DNA of 64,000 nt from Sulfurimonas sp. HSL3-1. GTDB taxonomy: Bacteria; Campylobacterota; Campylobacteria; Campylobacterales; Sulfurimonadaceae. A program made the translations under genes and the position numbers. The stretch lies in assembly GCF_039645995.1 (NCBI RefSeq), contig NZ_CP147920.1, positions 1,054,001 to 1,118,000 on the forward strand, in the 5' to 3' direction. The notes under the pieces were generated by a model, which saw only the letters and a program-made list of their open reading frames with translations, was not told the DNA's origin and searched no databases. This document shows positions 50,194 through 59,000 of this stretch, in pieces; within the stretch, counting starts at the first letter, position 1; each line of letters opens with the position of its first letter.

Positions 50194-52908
50194 ATGCCCA
50201 AAACCATTACCGTCATCGATACCTTCGGTTTCTTCTTCCGCAGTTTTTACGCCCTGCCGCCGCTCACGAACAAAGAGGGTTTCCCGACCGGACTGCTCAC
50301 CGGGTTCATCAACTTCATTGACCGTCTTCACCAGGACCACGCCAGCGACTACATCGTCTTCGCCCTCGATGCCAAGGGGCCGACCTTCAGGAACGAGATC
50401 GACCCCGAGTACAAGGCGCACCGCCCGCCGCCGCCCGACGAGCTCAAGGCGCAGCTGCCCATCGCCATCGAGTGGATCGAAAAGATGGGGTTCAAGACCC
50501 TGATGCAGAGCGGCTTCGAGGCCGATGACATGATCGCTTCCATTACGAAAAAGGCGGTCGAGGCGGGGATGGTCGTGCGGATCGTCTCCCACGACAAGGA
50601 CCTTTACCAGCTCATTGACGACGACAAGGTCGTGCTCGTCGACGCCATCAAGCGCAAGGACGTCAACGAGACGGAGTGCCTGGAGAAATACGGCATCCGC
50701 CCCGAACAGTTCACCGACTACCAGGCGCTGCTCGGCGACAGCGCGGATAACGTGCCGGGGGTCAAGGGGATCGGAAAGGTGACGGCGCAGAAGCTGCTCA
50801 ACGCGTATGAGACCCTCGATAACGTCTACGCAAACATCGACGAAGTGAAGCCGGCCGGGGTACAGAAGAAGCTGCGCGAAGGGGAGGAGAACGCCTGGAT
50901 GTCGCGGAAACTCGTTACCCTGCGCGACGACCTTTTCGAGACGGTGGCGTGGGACGAGTACGATATGGATGATCGCAACCCCTTCTTGCCGATCGTGCCG
51001 GAGCTGATACGCTATGAAATGAACGGAATCATCCGCAAGCTCAAGGCGAAGAAGCTCATCAGTGAGGAGGAGATCAGTCAGGAGAACGCCGTGCAGGAAG
51101 CGGAGTGCCCGCTGCCTGCGAACGCCGGTTTCACCGCGAAACTGATCACCGACGAATCGGAGCTCGCCGCGCTCACCGGCGCAATTACCCCGGAGACCCT
51201 TGTCGCTTTCGATACGGAGACGACGGGGCTGGATTACCTGGAAGACACGATGGTCGGGTTCAGCTTCTGTCTGAGCGCAGAGGAGGCCTACTACGTCCCC
51301 GTCGCGCACAGTTACCTCGGCGTTCCGGAGCAGGTCGGTAAAGCAGCCGCCTCGGCGGCGCTGCGGCAGATCTTTACCGGGCGGGTCGTCGGGCATAACC
51401 TCAAATTCGACCTCCACTTCGTCAACCACTATATGGAAGGGTTCGAACCCTCTCTCTATGCCGACACAATGATCATGGCATGGCTCGCCGCGCCCGAGAG
51501 CGCGCTCTCCCTTGACAAACTCGCGCTGCTGCACCTGAATCACACGATGATCAGCTTCAAGGAGACGGTCAAGAAGGGGGAAGACTTCTCCGGCGTCGAT
51601 CTGGCCGATGCCTGCGGCTACGCCGCCGAGGATGCCTGGGCGACATGGAGGCTCTATGAGAAACTGACGGCGCTGCTTGGCCTGCAGGGCGAGCATCTTC
51701 TCGAAGAGGCCGCGGCAGTCGAGTTTCCCTTCTCGCTGACGCTCGGCGCGATGGAAGAAGCGGGCATCCGGGTCGATACGAAGGTGCTTGCGGTCTTCCT
51801 GGAGGAGGCGAAGGAGCGTTTGGCGGCGCTGACGCAAAACATCTATGAGCTCACCGGCAGTGAATTCAACATCAACTCCACGAAGCAGCTAGGGGAGGTG
51901 CTCTTCGAGAAGCTGGAGCTGCCCGTGGTCAAGAAGACGAAGACGGGCTATTCGACGGACGAGAAGGTTCTGAACGCTCTGATGGAAGAGCACCCGGTGA
52001 TCGAAAAGCTGCTTGAATACCGTGAACTGCACAAGCTCGTCTCTACCTACCTCGACCCGCTCTTGCAGCTGGGGCAGCAGCGTCCCGACGGTCGCATCCA
52101 CACCTCCTACGTGCAGACGGGGACGGCGACGGGGCGGCTCAGTTCGAAAAACCCGAACCTGCAGAACATCCCGACCCGCACCCCGTTGGGGGCGCGTATC
52201 CGCGAGGCCTTCGTGGCCGGTAAGGGCAAAAAGCTTATCGGCATCGACTATTCGCAGATCGAACTGCGGCTGCTGGCGCACTTCAGCGATGACCCGACCC
52301 TCGTCGACGCCTTCAAGCATGACAAAGATATCCACCTGAGCACCGCGATCGCGCTCTTTGGCGAGGAGGAGGCCCCGAAGAAGCGCAGCATCGCCAAAAC
52401 CGTCAACTTCGGCCTGCTTTACGGCATGGGGCAGAAGAAGCTCTCCGATACCCTGGGCATTACGACGAAGGAGGCGCGCGAGATCATCACCCGCTACTTC
52501 GAGACCTTCCCGACGGTCAAATCCTACTTCGCCTCCATCGTCGAGCGCTCCAAAGAGCAGGGGTACGTCGAGACCCTGCTGGGGCGCCGCCGCTATTTCG
52601 ACTATGACAAGGCGACGCCGATGCTCAAAGCCGCGTACGAGCGCGAATCGGTCAACACCGTCTTCCAGGGCAGCGCGGCCGACCTGATCAAAATGGCGAT
52701 GAATCGCATCGATGATGTGATAAAAAAAGAACGCCTCCCTGCTACCATGCTGCTGCAGATTCACGACGAACTGATCTTCGAGGCGGATGCGGCCCAGGCC
52801 GATGCGCTGGGGCAGCGTTTCCAATCTATTATGGAAGAGATCCATCCCCTGCATATCCCGCTGCGGGCGTCGCTGAACATCGGGGCGCACTGGGGCGAAC
52901 TGAAATAG
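50194..52908 (+). CDS. polA: DNA polymerase I
   Basis: All three domains are present. The 5'-3' exonuclease (1 to about 290) has GFEADDMIASI, SHDKDLYQLI and GDSADNVPGVKGIGKVTA. The 3'-5' exonuclease (about 320-500) keeps its acidic residues in AFDTETTGLD, NLKFDLHF and YAAEDAWATW, so proofreading should work. The polymerase domain has SSKNPNLQNIPTR, IDYSQIELRLLAH, KTVNFGLLYGMG and QIHDELIFE. It removes RNA primers and fills repair gaps, linking with the uvrA repair gene elsewhere in this window. Confidence 0.98.
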   Translation: MPKTITVIDTFGFFFRSFYALPPLTNKEGFPTGLLTGFINFIDRLHQDHASDYIVFALDAKGPTFRNEIDPEYKAHRPPPPDELKAQLPIAIEWIEKMGFKTLMQSGFEADDMIASITKKAVEAGMVVRIVSHDKDLYQLIDDDKVVLVDAIKRKDVNETECLEKYGIRPEQFTDYQALLGDSADNVPGVKGIGKVTAQKLLNAYETLDNVYANIDEVKPAGVQKKLREGEENAWMSRKLVTLRDDLFETVAWDEYDMDDRNPFLPIVPELIRYEMNGIIRKLKAKKLISEEEISQENAVQEAECPLPANAGFTAKLITDESELAALTGAITPETLVAFDTETTGLDYLEDTMVGFSFCLSAEEAYYVPVAHSYLGVPEQVGKAAASAALRQIFTGRVVGHNLKFDLHFVNHYMEGFEPSLYADTMIMAWLAAPESALSLDKLALLHLNHTMISFKETVKKGEDFSGVDLADACGYAAEDAWATWRLYEKLTALLGLQGEHLLEEAAAVEFPFSLTLGAMEEAGIRVDTKVLAVFLEEAKERLAALTQNIYELTGSEFNINSTKQLGEVLFEKLELPVVKKTKTGYSTDEKVLNALMEEHPVIEKLLEYRELHKLVSTYLDPLLQLGQQRPDGRIHTSYVQTGTATGRLSSKNPNLQNIPTRTPLGARIREAFVAGKGKKLIGIDYSQIELRLLAHFSDDPTLVDAFKHDKDIHLSTAIALFGEEEAPKKRSIAKTVNFGLLYGMGQKKLSDTLGITTKEAREIITRYFETFPTVKSYFASIVERSKEQGYVETLLGRRRYFDYDKATPMLKAAYERESVNTVFQGSAADLIKMAMNRIDDVIKKERLPATMLLQIHDELIFEADAAQADALGQRFQSIMEEIHPLHIPLRASLNIGAHWGELK

Positions 52909-52911
52909 GCT

Positions 52912-52934
52912 CTGAATAAGCAACGCTTATTCAG
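52912..52934 (+). terminator. Hairpin after polA
   Basis: CTGAATAAGC-AAC-GCTTATTCAG forms a perfect ten-base-pair stem three bases after the polA stop; C/T-rich sequence follows without a true U-tract. Confidence 0.6.
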
Positions 52935-53031
52935 CCTCTCCCGCCGATTGAAAGACTCCGTTAACCGAAAATGACTACAATTACGCACTTTGGGGGCCGC
53001 ACAGCCCTCTGACTGCATGAAAAGGAATGAG

Positions 53032-56000
53032 ATGAAGTACCTCCTCTCTGTGATCAGCTCCATGAAAACCATGGCCACGTTAATGCTGGTGTTTGCCGTC
53101 TCCGTCGGATACGCGACTTTTGTCGAAAACGATTTCGGCACGCCGACGGCCAAGGCCATGATCTACAACGCCCGATGGTTCGAGGTGCTGCTGGGTATTC
53201 TGGCGTTCAACCTCGTACTCAATATCGTACGATTCAAGATGTGGAAGAAGGGGAAGGGGCTTGTCTTCCTCTTTCACTTCGCTTTCCTCGTCATCCTGTT
53301 CGGCGCGGCGGTGACCCGCTATGTCGGTTATGAAGGGATGATGCACATCCGCGAAGGGCAGACGGAGGACAAGATCACCAGCTCCACGAGCTACCTCAAA
53401 ATCGTCTATGACGACAACGGCAAGGTCGGCGAGTACAAGCAGAGTCTCTATCTTTCCAAGCTCGGCGGCAACGACGTCGACACGACCTTCGATGTCGCCG
53501 GCAAAACGGTCAGCGTCAAACTGCTTGAATACATCCCCGATGCCGTCTACAGCGTTGTGGAAGCCGCGGACGGCAAGCCGATTGTCAACATGATGATCAC
53601 CGGCGGCGGCGCCCCCGACCAGATGCAGCTCTCGCAGGGCGAACAGTATGAAAACGAGAAACTCATTATCGACTTCGACTCCGGCAAGCCGGTGCACGAC
53701 GGCAAACCGGTCGTCCGCCTGTTTATGGAAGGCGACAGCCTGAAGATGGCCAACGGTTTCCCGATGACCTACCTCAAGATGGATGACCAGAGCAGCGGCG
53801 CCGTTGCACCTTCCCTGGAGAATAACGCGTCGACACGGACGCTCTATACAACGGAGAACGGCGCGAACTTCGTCATCCGCAGCTTCTTCGCCAAGGGGAA
53901 AAAGACGGTTGTCTCCCAGGAAACGAAAAAGAAGGGGCCGATGATGCGCAGTGCCTCGCAGGACGCAATGCGCCTGCAGTTCAGCGACGGCAGCGAGACC
54001 CAGGAGGTCGTCGTCATGGGCACCTCCGGCAAAGTCGGCGTGCCGGAACCGGTGACGCTCTCGGGCATCCCGATGTCGGTCAGCTACGGCGCCGATCTCA
54101 TCCGCCTGCCGTTCGCCCTGAAGCTGACGGATTTCGAGCTCGACCGCTACCCGGGATCACAGTCACCGATGTCCTATGCGAGCGACGTCGTCCTGATAGA
54201 CAAGGAACAGAACATCGAAATGCCTTACCGTATCTTTATGAACCACGTTCTTGACCACCGTAACTACCGTTTCTTCCAGTCCTCCTACGACCGTGACGAG
54301 AAGGGGACGGTCCTCTCCGTCAACCACGACCCGGGGACCCTGCCGACCTACATCGGCTACCTGCTGCTGGCCATCGGGATGTTCGGTTCACTCTTCGTCA
54401 AGGGCGGACGCTTCCGCCAGCTGGGCAAGATCGCCAAGCGTGCGGCCGAAGAGAAAGAGAAACTGGCCGCAGGGCTTATTGCAGCACTGTTGCTGACGTT
54501 CGCGCCGCAAAGCGCCAAAGCCGATACGAATCCGATGATCAAGGAGATCACCTCCTTTGACCGGACCCACGCCGATATGTTCGGAGAGCTGATCGTCCAG
54601 GACAGCAACGGCCGTATGAAACCGGTCGATACCCTCAGCACGGAGATCCTGCACAAGATCAACCGCGGCGATACTATCCTCGGTCTCAATGCAAATCAGA
54701 TCCTGCTCTCGATGATGCTGATGCCCGAAGCGTGGCGCGACATCAAGATGATCAGTTCGGACAAGCTGGTCAACAAGGAGCTGGGATTCGACGCCGGTGA
54801 GAAAACCCTCGCCTTCAACCAGTTCTTTGAATACCCCGATGAGATGGCCGGCTACAAACTTAACAAGTATGTCGAAGAGGCGATCCGCAAGGCGCCGGGC
54901 AAACGTGACAAGTTCGACAAAGCCGTCATCAAAGTAGACGAACGCGTCAACGTCGCCTACATGGTCTACACGGGTGCGCTGCTGCGCCTCTGGCCGGATG
55001 CGGGGGATGCGAACCACAAATGGGTGGCGACGATTGAGGCGATCAACGGCTTTACCCCACAGGAGAGCATGCTCGTACGCTACCTCGCCGCCCAGTACTT
55101 CTCCTCCATCGACGACGCGGTTAAGAGCGGCGACTGGAGCAAGGCGGATGCCGCGCTGGAGCAGATCGCCGAGCATCAGAAAAAGGCGGGATCTACCGTC
55201 TATCCCGACGAGAACAAGGTGAAACTGGAGATCTGGTACAACCACGCCAACATCTTCGAGCGCCTCTGGCCGCTCTATTTCCTCGTCGGTTTCGTCCTGC
55301 TGGTCTTCGCCTTCGCGCACATCATCAACCCGCGCGTCAAGCTGGGGCTCTTCGCCAAGGGAGCCTACGGTCTGCTCGTGCTCTTCTTCATCGCCCACAC
55401 GGTCGGCCTGGCGATCCGCTGGTACATCTCCGGCCACGCCCCGTGGTCGAACGGGTACGAGTCGATGATCTATATCGGCTGGGCGTCTGTGCTGGCGGGC
55501 TTCATCTTCTCGAAGAATTCGCCGATTACCCTTGCGGCCACCTCCATCCTTGCCGGGCTGATCCTCTTTGTCGCCCACCTCAACTGGATGGACCCGCAGG
55601 TGACGAACCTCGTGCCGGTCCTGCAGTCGTACTGGCTCAGTATCCACGTCTCTATGATCACCGGCAGCTACGGCTTCCTGGGACTGGGGGCGCTGCTGGG
55701 TTTCATTACGCTGATCCTGTTCATGTTCAATTCGGGCAAGCGTGCGCACAGCATCTCGCTCTCCATCAAGGAGCTCAACGCCATTAACGAAATGAGCCTG
55801 ATGGTCGGGCTGGCGACGCTGACGGTGGGGAACTTCCTCGGCGGGGTCTGGGCCAACGAGAGCTGGGGCCGCTACTGGGGCTGGGACCCGAAAGAGACCT
55901 GGGCACTGGTGACGATCCTCGTCTATGCCGTCGTCATCCACCTGCGTTTTATCAAGAAGATCTATACGCCGTACCTCTTCAGCGTCATCTCCCTGCTCGC

Positions 56001-56181
56001 CTTTACGTCGGTGCTGATGACCTACTTCGGCGTCAACTACTACTTGGCGGGGATGCACTCCTACGCCAAGGGCGATCCGGTACCGATCCCGGATTTCGTC
56101 CCGGTCACCTACGCGATCGTCTTCGCGGTCATCGCGCTGGCTTCGCGCCACCGCAAACTCGCACCGCTGTGCAAGGAGTAG
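53032..56181 (+). CDS. ccsBA: Fused cytochrome c maturation protein CcsBA (system II synthase)
   Basis: This membrane protein carries heme out and joins it to CXXCH of apocytochromes. The N-terminal half is ResB/CcsB-like (four helices plus a large periplasmic domain); the C-terminal half is CcsA-like with the heme-binding WWD segment GGVWANESWGRYWGWDPKETWALV and flanking histidines (LNWMDPQ region, SIHVSMITGSYG, VIHLRFI). Campylobacterota typically use this one-piece form of about 1,000 residues. AAAGGA (53021-53026) fixes the ATG at 53032; the frame opens 14 codons earlier. Confidence 0.95.
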   Translation: MKYLLSVISSMKTMATLMLVFAVSVGYATFVENDFGTPTAKAMIYNARWFEVLLGILAFNLVLNIVRFKMWKKGKGLVFLFHFAFLVILFGAAVTRYVGYEGMMHIREGQTEDKITSSTSYLKIVYDDNGKVGEYKQSLYLSKLGGNDVDTTFDVAGKTVSVKLLEYIPDAVYSVVEAADGKPIVNMMITGGGAPDQMQLSQGEQYENEKLIIDFDSGKPVHDGKPVVRLFMEGDSLKMANGFPMTYLKMDDQSSGAVAPSLENNASTRTLYTTENGANFVIRSFFAKGKKTVVSQETKKKGPMMRSASQDAMRLQFSDGSETQEVVVMGTSGKVGVPEPVTLSGIPMSVSYGADLIRLPFALKLTDFELDRYPGSQSPMSYASDVVLIDKEQNIEMPYRIFMNHVLDHRNYRFFQSSYDRDEKGTVLSVNHDPGTLPTYIGYLLLAIGMFGSLFVKGGRFRQLGKIAKRAAEEKEKLAAGLIAALLLTFAPQSAKADTNPMIKEITSFDRTHADMFGELIVQDSNGRMKPVDTLSTEILHKINRGDTILGLNANQILLSMMLMPEAWRDIKMISSDKLVNKELGFDAGEKTLAFNQFFEYPDEMAGYKLNKYVEEAIRKAPGKRDKFDKAVIKVDERVNVAYMVYTGALLRLWPDAGDANHKWVATIEAINGFTPQESMLVRYLAAQYFSSIDDAVKSGDWSKADAALEQIAEHQKKAGSTVYPDENKVKLEIWYNHANIFERLWPLYFLVGFVLLVFAFAHIINPRVKLGLFAKGAYGLLVLFFIAHTVGLAIRWYISGHAPWSNGYESMIYIGWASVLAGFIFSKNSPITLAATSILAGLILFVAHLNWMDPQVTNLVPVLQSYWLSIHVSMITGSYGFLGLGALLGFITLILFMFNSGKRAHSISLSIKELNAINEMSLMVGLATLTVGNFLGGVWANESWGRYWGWDPKETWALVTILVYAVVIHLRFIKKIYTPYLFSVISLLAFTSVLMTYFGVNYYLAGMHSYAKGDPVPIPDFVPVTYAIVFAVIALASRHRKLAPLCKE

Positions 56182-56224
56182 GGGCTCCTTTCTAACCCCC
56201 GATAACCTGTACCCTTACACTTCC

Positions 56225-56240
56225 GGTGCCCCTCGGCACC
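56225..56240 (+). terminator. Hairpin after ccsBA
   Basis: GGTGCC-CCTC-GGCACC is a perfect six-base-pair stem; CTGTTTTTC follows 16 bases later, so it is a weak terminator candidate. Confidence 0.35.
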
Positions 56241-56352
56241 GTCACGCTTCCCACCTGTTTTTCTCTAATTTACAGCTCCCCAATACCCATTGAAATGGTC
56301 GGAATTATTTAATTTCAACCCACAGTTATTTTATGGGATAAAATAATTTGGA

Positions 56353-56358
56353 TATAAT
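56353..56358 (+). promoter_or_regulatory. -10 box of the small cytochrome c gene
   Basis: Perfect TATAAT in an AT-rich stretch, 31 bases before the ATG at 56390, which has GGAGAGAGG upstream. Confidence 0.5.
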
Positions 56359-56389
56359 TTTTTCTGAATCAAAATGAGAGGAGAGAGGT

Positions 56390-56821
56390 ATGGTAAAAAT
56401 CGTCCTGATGGCACTGATCGCATTCGGTGTCCAGCTGCATGCGGCGGATCAAAAATTCAACCTGAAGTTCAATATGCTGAAGCTCAATGCGGAGATGGGT
56501 TCGGCCCGGGAGTCTATGATCCGGAACGACAGGGCGGAAGCGCTGAAAGTGTTCAAGCGTCTCAAAACGGAGGTGCATGATCTCCTGAGCAACAAGGAGA
56601 AGATCGAATCCATGCTCCCCTCGGAGAAGAAGCAGAAATCGAGCATTGCCCTCGAGTCGGCAAAGCTGATCGCGGAGAACATCGAGCTGATCGAAGACGC
56701 TTACGGAGAGAACACGCGGGACCTGACGCCGCGCAAGCGGCAGATCAAAGCTCAAAGAGCCTATACCTCCATCGAACTGGCCTGTTTCCACTGCCACAAC
56801 CTGGTGCGCGACGAACTGTAA
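56390..56821 (+). CDS. Small periplasmic cytochrome c with C-terminal CXXCH
   Basis: A signal peptide (about residues 1-19, ending VQLHA) is followed by a 100-residue all-helical domain and one heme-binding motif at the very end: ELACFHCHNLVRDEL. The location of CXXCH near the C terminus on a four-helix bundle resembles class II cytochromes (c' and c556). The c-heme would be attached by the CcsBA encoded just upstream. The partner is unknown. Confidence 0.8.
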   Translation: MVKIVLMALIAFGVQLHAADQKFNLKFNMLKLNAEMGSARESMIRNDRAEALKVFKRLKTEVHDLLSNKEKIESMLPSEKKQKSSIALESAKLIAENIELIEDAYGENTRDLTPRKRQIKAQRAYTSIELACFHCHNLVRDEL

Positions 56822-56855
56822 ACATTTTCGATGACGACACGCCCGCCCGGGCGTG

Positions 56856-57299
56856 TCAGGGTGCCGCGGTCGGGATGACCTCCCACGCCTCCACATCCCC
56901 CGCAATCGCTTTAAAGAGCGGATGCGTTTCAATCTCCTGTAACGATTCTAGTACTTTGTAACGGTCCGGGGCCCGGTGTTTCAGTTTGCCCAGCAGATGG
57001 GTGAATTCGTATGAGAGCTGACCCGTATGGACAGGCATCAGGGCGCATGCTCCGTGCATCACAATTTTTTCCCTGTTGAACCTATAGCCTCTCCTGTCCG
57101 CCTCGTCCGCCACGAAACCGAGATAGCAGCCAATGGCAGTCGCAGGCGCTTCACACTGTTGGAAACGGAGCAGCTGAGGGTGGTGCTTATACCCCTTCGT
57201 TCTGTCGAGCAACACGTTCTGTGCCAGCAGTGCCTCGCGCCACAGGGCGACCAACCCTTTGGCGTCCAGGTATTTCGGGTGGATGGACCAGAGTCGCAT
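56856..57299 (-). CDS. Pyrimidine dimer DNA glycosylase (endonuclease V family)
   Basis: The 147-residue protein begins MRLWSIHPKYLDAKGLVALWREALLAQ, the signature of the Pyr_excise family; GYKHHPQLLRF and YEFTHLLGKLKHR follow. T4 endonuclease V-type enzymes cut the glycosidic bond of the 5' base in UV-induced cyclobutane dimers and then the strand. The close family branch of small bacterial members may have changed specificity. GGAGGAGACTCCG precedes the ATG. It is convergent with the cytochrome gene. Confidence 0.85.
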   Translation of the reverse strand: MRLWSIHPKYLDAKGLVALWREALLAQNVLLDRTKGYKHHPQLLRFQQCEAPATAIGCYLGFVADEADRRGYRFNREKIVMHGACALMPVHTGQLSYEFTHLLGKLKHRAPDRYKVLESLQEIETHPLFKAIAGDVEAWEVIPTAAP

Positions 57300-57375
57300 C
57301 GGAGTCTCCTCCTTTTGCCCACATTGTGAGCGGTGTAGCATATCCCACTATACTACAGCTTTGCCAAGAGCGCCG

Positions 57376-57714
57376 TCACGCCTTCACCAGGTCGATGACC
57401 CGTTTAAGCGCGTCGCCTTTTGAAAGCGTCAGCCGGATAACGCTCTTCGTACGGCCTTCGAGGGAGTGGGGGACGTGTGCATCGAAACAGACCATCTCTC
57501 CGCATTCAAGGTCGGCCGCATCACCATTGGAGGTGAGTGTAACACAGCCTTCGAGAACCATGATGGTAATCGGTCCGGGCGCGGTGTGCTCGCGCATGAT
57601 GCTGCCTTTGGTCATACAGATGCGGATCTCCTTGGAAAAAGGGGTCTCCAGCATCTTTTCGACGACGACCCGTTCTCCGAAACGCGGCGCTTCCAGAAAC
57701 GTGTACGTTTTCAT
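57376..57714 (-). CDS. Cupin-domain protein
   Basis: A single cupin barrel of 112 residues with the motif 1 MREHTAPGPITIMVLEGCVTLT and motif 2 GEMVCFDAHVPHSLEG. Two histidines (H of REHTAP, H of DAHVPH) and a glutamate would bind one metal. The last base before the start is one base away from the hemerythrin stop, so both genes form one operon. It may be a small metal- or nitrosative-stress protein; substrate unknown. Confidence 0.82.
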   Translation of the reverse strand: MKTYTFLEAPRFGERVVVEKMLETPFSKEIRICMTKGSIMREHTAPGPITIMVLEGCVTLTSNGDAADLECGEMVCFDAHVPHSLEGRTKSVIRLTLSKGDALKRVIDLVKA

Positions 57715-57715
57715 T

Positions 57716-58123
57716 TCAACTCCCCTTCACCATCGCGATGAAGTTTGCCGTGACGGTGTCCATGGTCGCGATGTGCTGTTGCAGCCACTGTGGCGTATCG
57801 GTGCAGATGTAGTCGCGGATGATCTCATCGTCGTTGCGGTTGCGCCACTCCATCATCACCAGCTGGAATGCATTGAGGGCGCGGTCATGCTCGGCTTTGT
57901 GCATCTCGAACGCGGGAAAGCCGACCTCTCGCATGAGGTGCTCCTCGTTCGCGAAGTGCTCGCGGGTATGGAAAAAAAGTGCCTCGAGTGCCTGAGAGAG
58001 GGCCGTTTCGGGCGCACCGGTGTCGAGGAGCGTCTCAATATGGTTGAGCTGTTCCACCTCTTCGGCATGAACGGTGTTCATCTCGTTAAAAGCGACTTTG
58101 GGGAGTTCGGCGAAAGCGATCAT
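57716..58123 (-). CDS. Bacteriohemerythrin-like diiron protein
   Basis: A four-helix bundle with the hemerythrin iron ligands in order: H in MNTVHAEEV, H in QLNHIETLL, HTREHFANEEHLM, EMHKAEHDRAL and WLQQHIATMD. Such proteins reversibly bind O2 or sense/reduce NO. The presence of a perfect FNR/NNR-type box at the promoter supports control by oxygen or NO. It is 135 residues long and cotranscribed with the cupin gene. Confidence 0.88.
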   Translation of the reverse strand: MIAFAELPKVAFNEMNTVHAEEVEQLNHIETLLDTGAPETALSQALEALFFHTREHFANEEHLMREVGFPAFEMHKAEHDRALNAFQLVMMEWRNRNDDEIIRDYICTDTPQWLQQHIATMDTVTANFIAMVKGS

Positions 58124-58145
58124 CTGATGATTCCTTTTTTGCGCC

Positions 58146-58188
58146 AGTATAGGTTATGATAGGGGGGTGTGACATTGATATAGATCAA
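58146..58188 (-). promoter_or_regulatory. Class II FNR-type promoter of the hemerythrin-cupin operon
   Basis: The palindrome TTGAT-ATAG-ATCAA (58175-58188) is a perfect match to the FNR/DNR/NnrR consensus. On the minus strand TATACT (58151 to 58146) forms a -10, giving a transcript start near 58139 and placing the box centre about 42 bases upstream, the class II activator position. The box also lies just before the Crp/Fnr gene, so it may mediate autoregulation. Confidence 0.6.
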
Positions 58189-58200
58189 GTTGGAGGGGGC

Positions 58201-58845
58201 ATGGGACTGGAACACTGCTATCTGTTTAACCGGCTGGAAGGGGATGACCTGGCACAGTTGCGGGAGATCACCCGGGTGAAATCGTACAGCGCGGGGAGCA
58301 CGCTTTTTTATGCCGGGGAACACCCGGGAAAACTCCGCCTCATCGTATCGGGAGTCGTCAAGGTCGTCAAGCACGACACGGCAGGCAACGAGATCGTCCT
58401 GGCCCATTTCCGTGCCGACGACCTGGTCGCCGAGGCGGCACATTTCGAAAACATCCCCTATCCGGCGACGGCGCGCTGCGAAACAGACGTGACGCTCTAC
58501 GAGATCGATTTCGGGGCTTTCAAAAGCCGTTTTCTGAACCGACCGGATGTGGCGCTGGGCATCATCCGGTCGCTGACGCGCAAGATCAAGCAGCTCGAAG
58601 CGGTGATCCGGCGTACCACGGTCGACGATGCGCAGACCCGCCTGGCACGCTACCTGCTGGAACATGCCGACGTGCTCGCCGCGACGACCCAGAAGCAGAT
58701 CGCGTCACAGATCGGCCTGACGCCTGAAACGGTTTCGCGCATCGTGCGGCGTTTCAAAGCACGGGGATGGGTCGAGGTGCGCGCGCGGAAGATCGTTATC
58801 GTCGATGCAGAGGGCCTGAGAAGCCTGTTGGATGAGTCGGTTTAG
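58201..58845 (+). CDS. Crp/Fnr-family transcriptional regulator
   Basis: The N-terminal cyclic-nucleotide-like barrel (about residues 15-120) lacks the cysteine cluster of true FNR; only C6 is near the N terminus. The C-terminal helix-turn-helix TQKQIASQIGLTPETVSRIVRRF has E-x-x-S-R in the recognition helix, as in FNR, which reads TTGAT. This agrees with the box upstream. A heme or NO-sensing DNR/NnrR-like role is likely. ATG 58201 with GGAGGG is chosen; an ATG at 58156 would put the box inside the gene. Confidence 0.88.
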   Translation: MGLEHCYLFNRLEGDDLAQLREITRVKSYSAGSTLFYAGEHPGKLRLIVSGVVKVVKHDTAGNEIVLAHFRADDLVAEAAHFENIPYPATARCETDVTLYEIDFGAFKSRFLNRPDVALGIIRSLTRKIKQLEAVIRRTTVDDAQTRLARYLLEHADVLAATTQKQIASQIGLTPETVSRIVRRFKARGWVEVRARKIVIVDAEGLRSLLDESV

Positions 58846-59000
58846 CGTTTAAACAAGTCATCAAAAGCCCGGGGAGGCTTATAGATTGGCTCCCTTTGAT
58901 TTGTGAGGCATATACTTTGTCTTCTTCTTTATCAGCAGTGGATGTAGGATACCTACGAGCTTCGCAACCGGGCGTTGCTTGCATAGTCCGTGAGTGTCGT

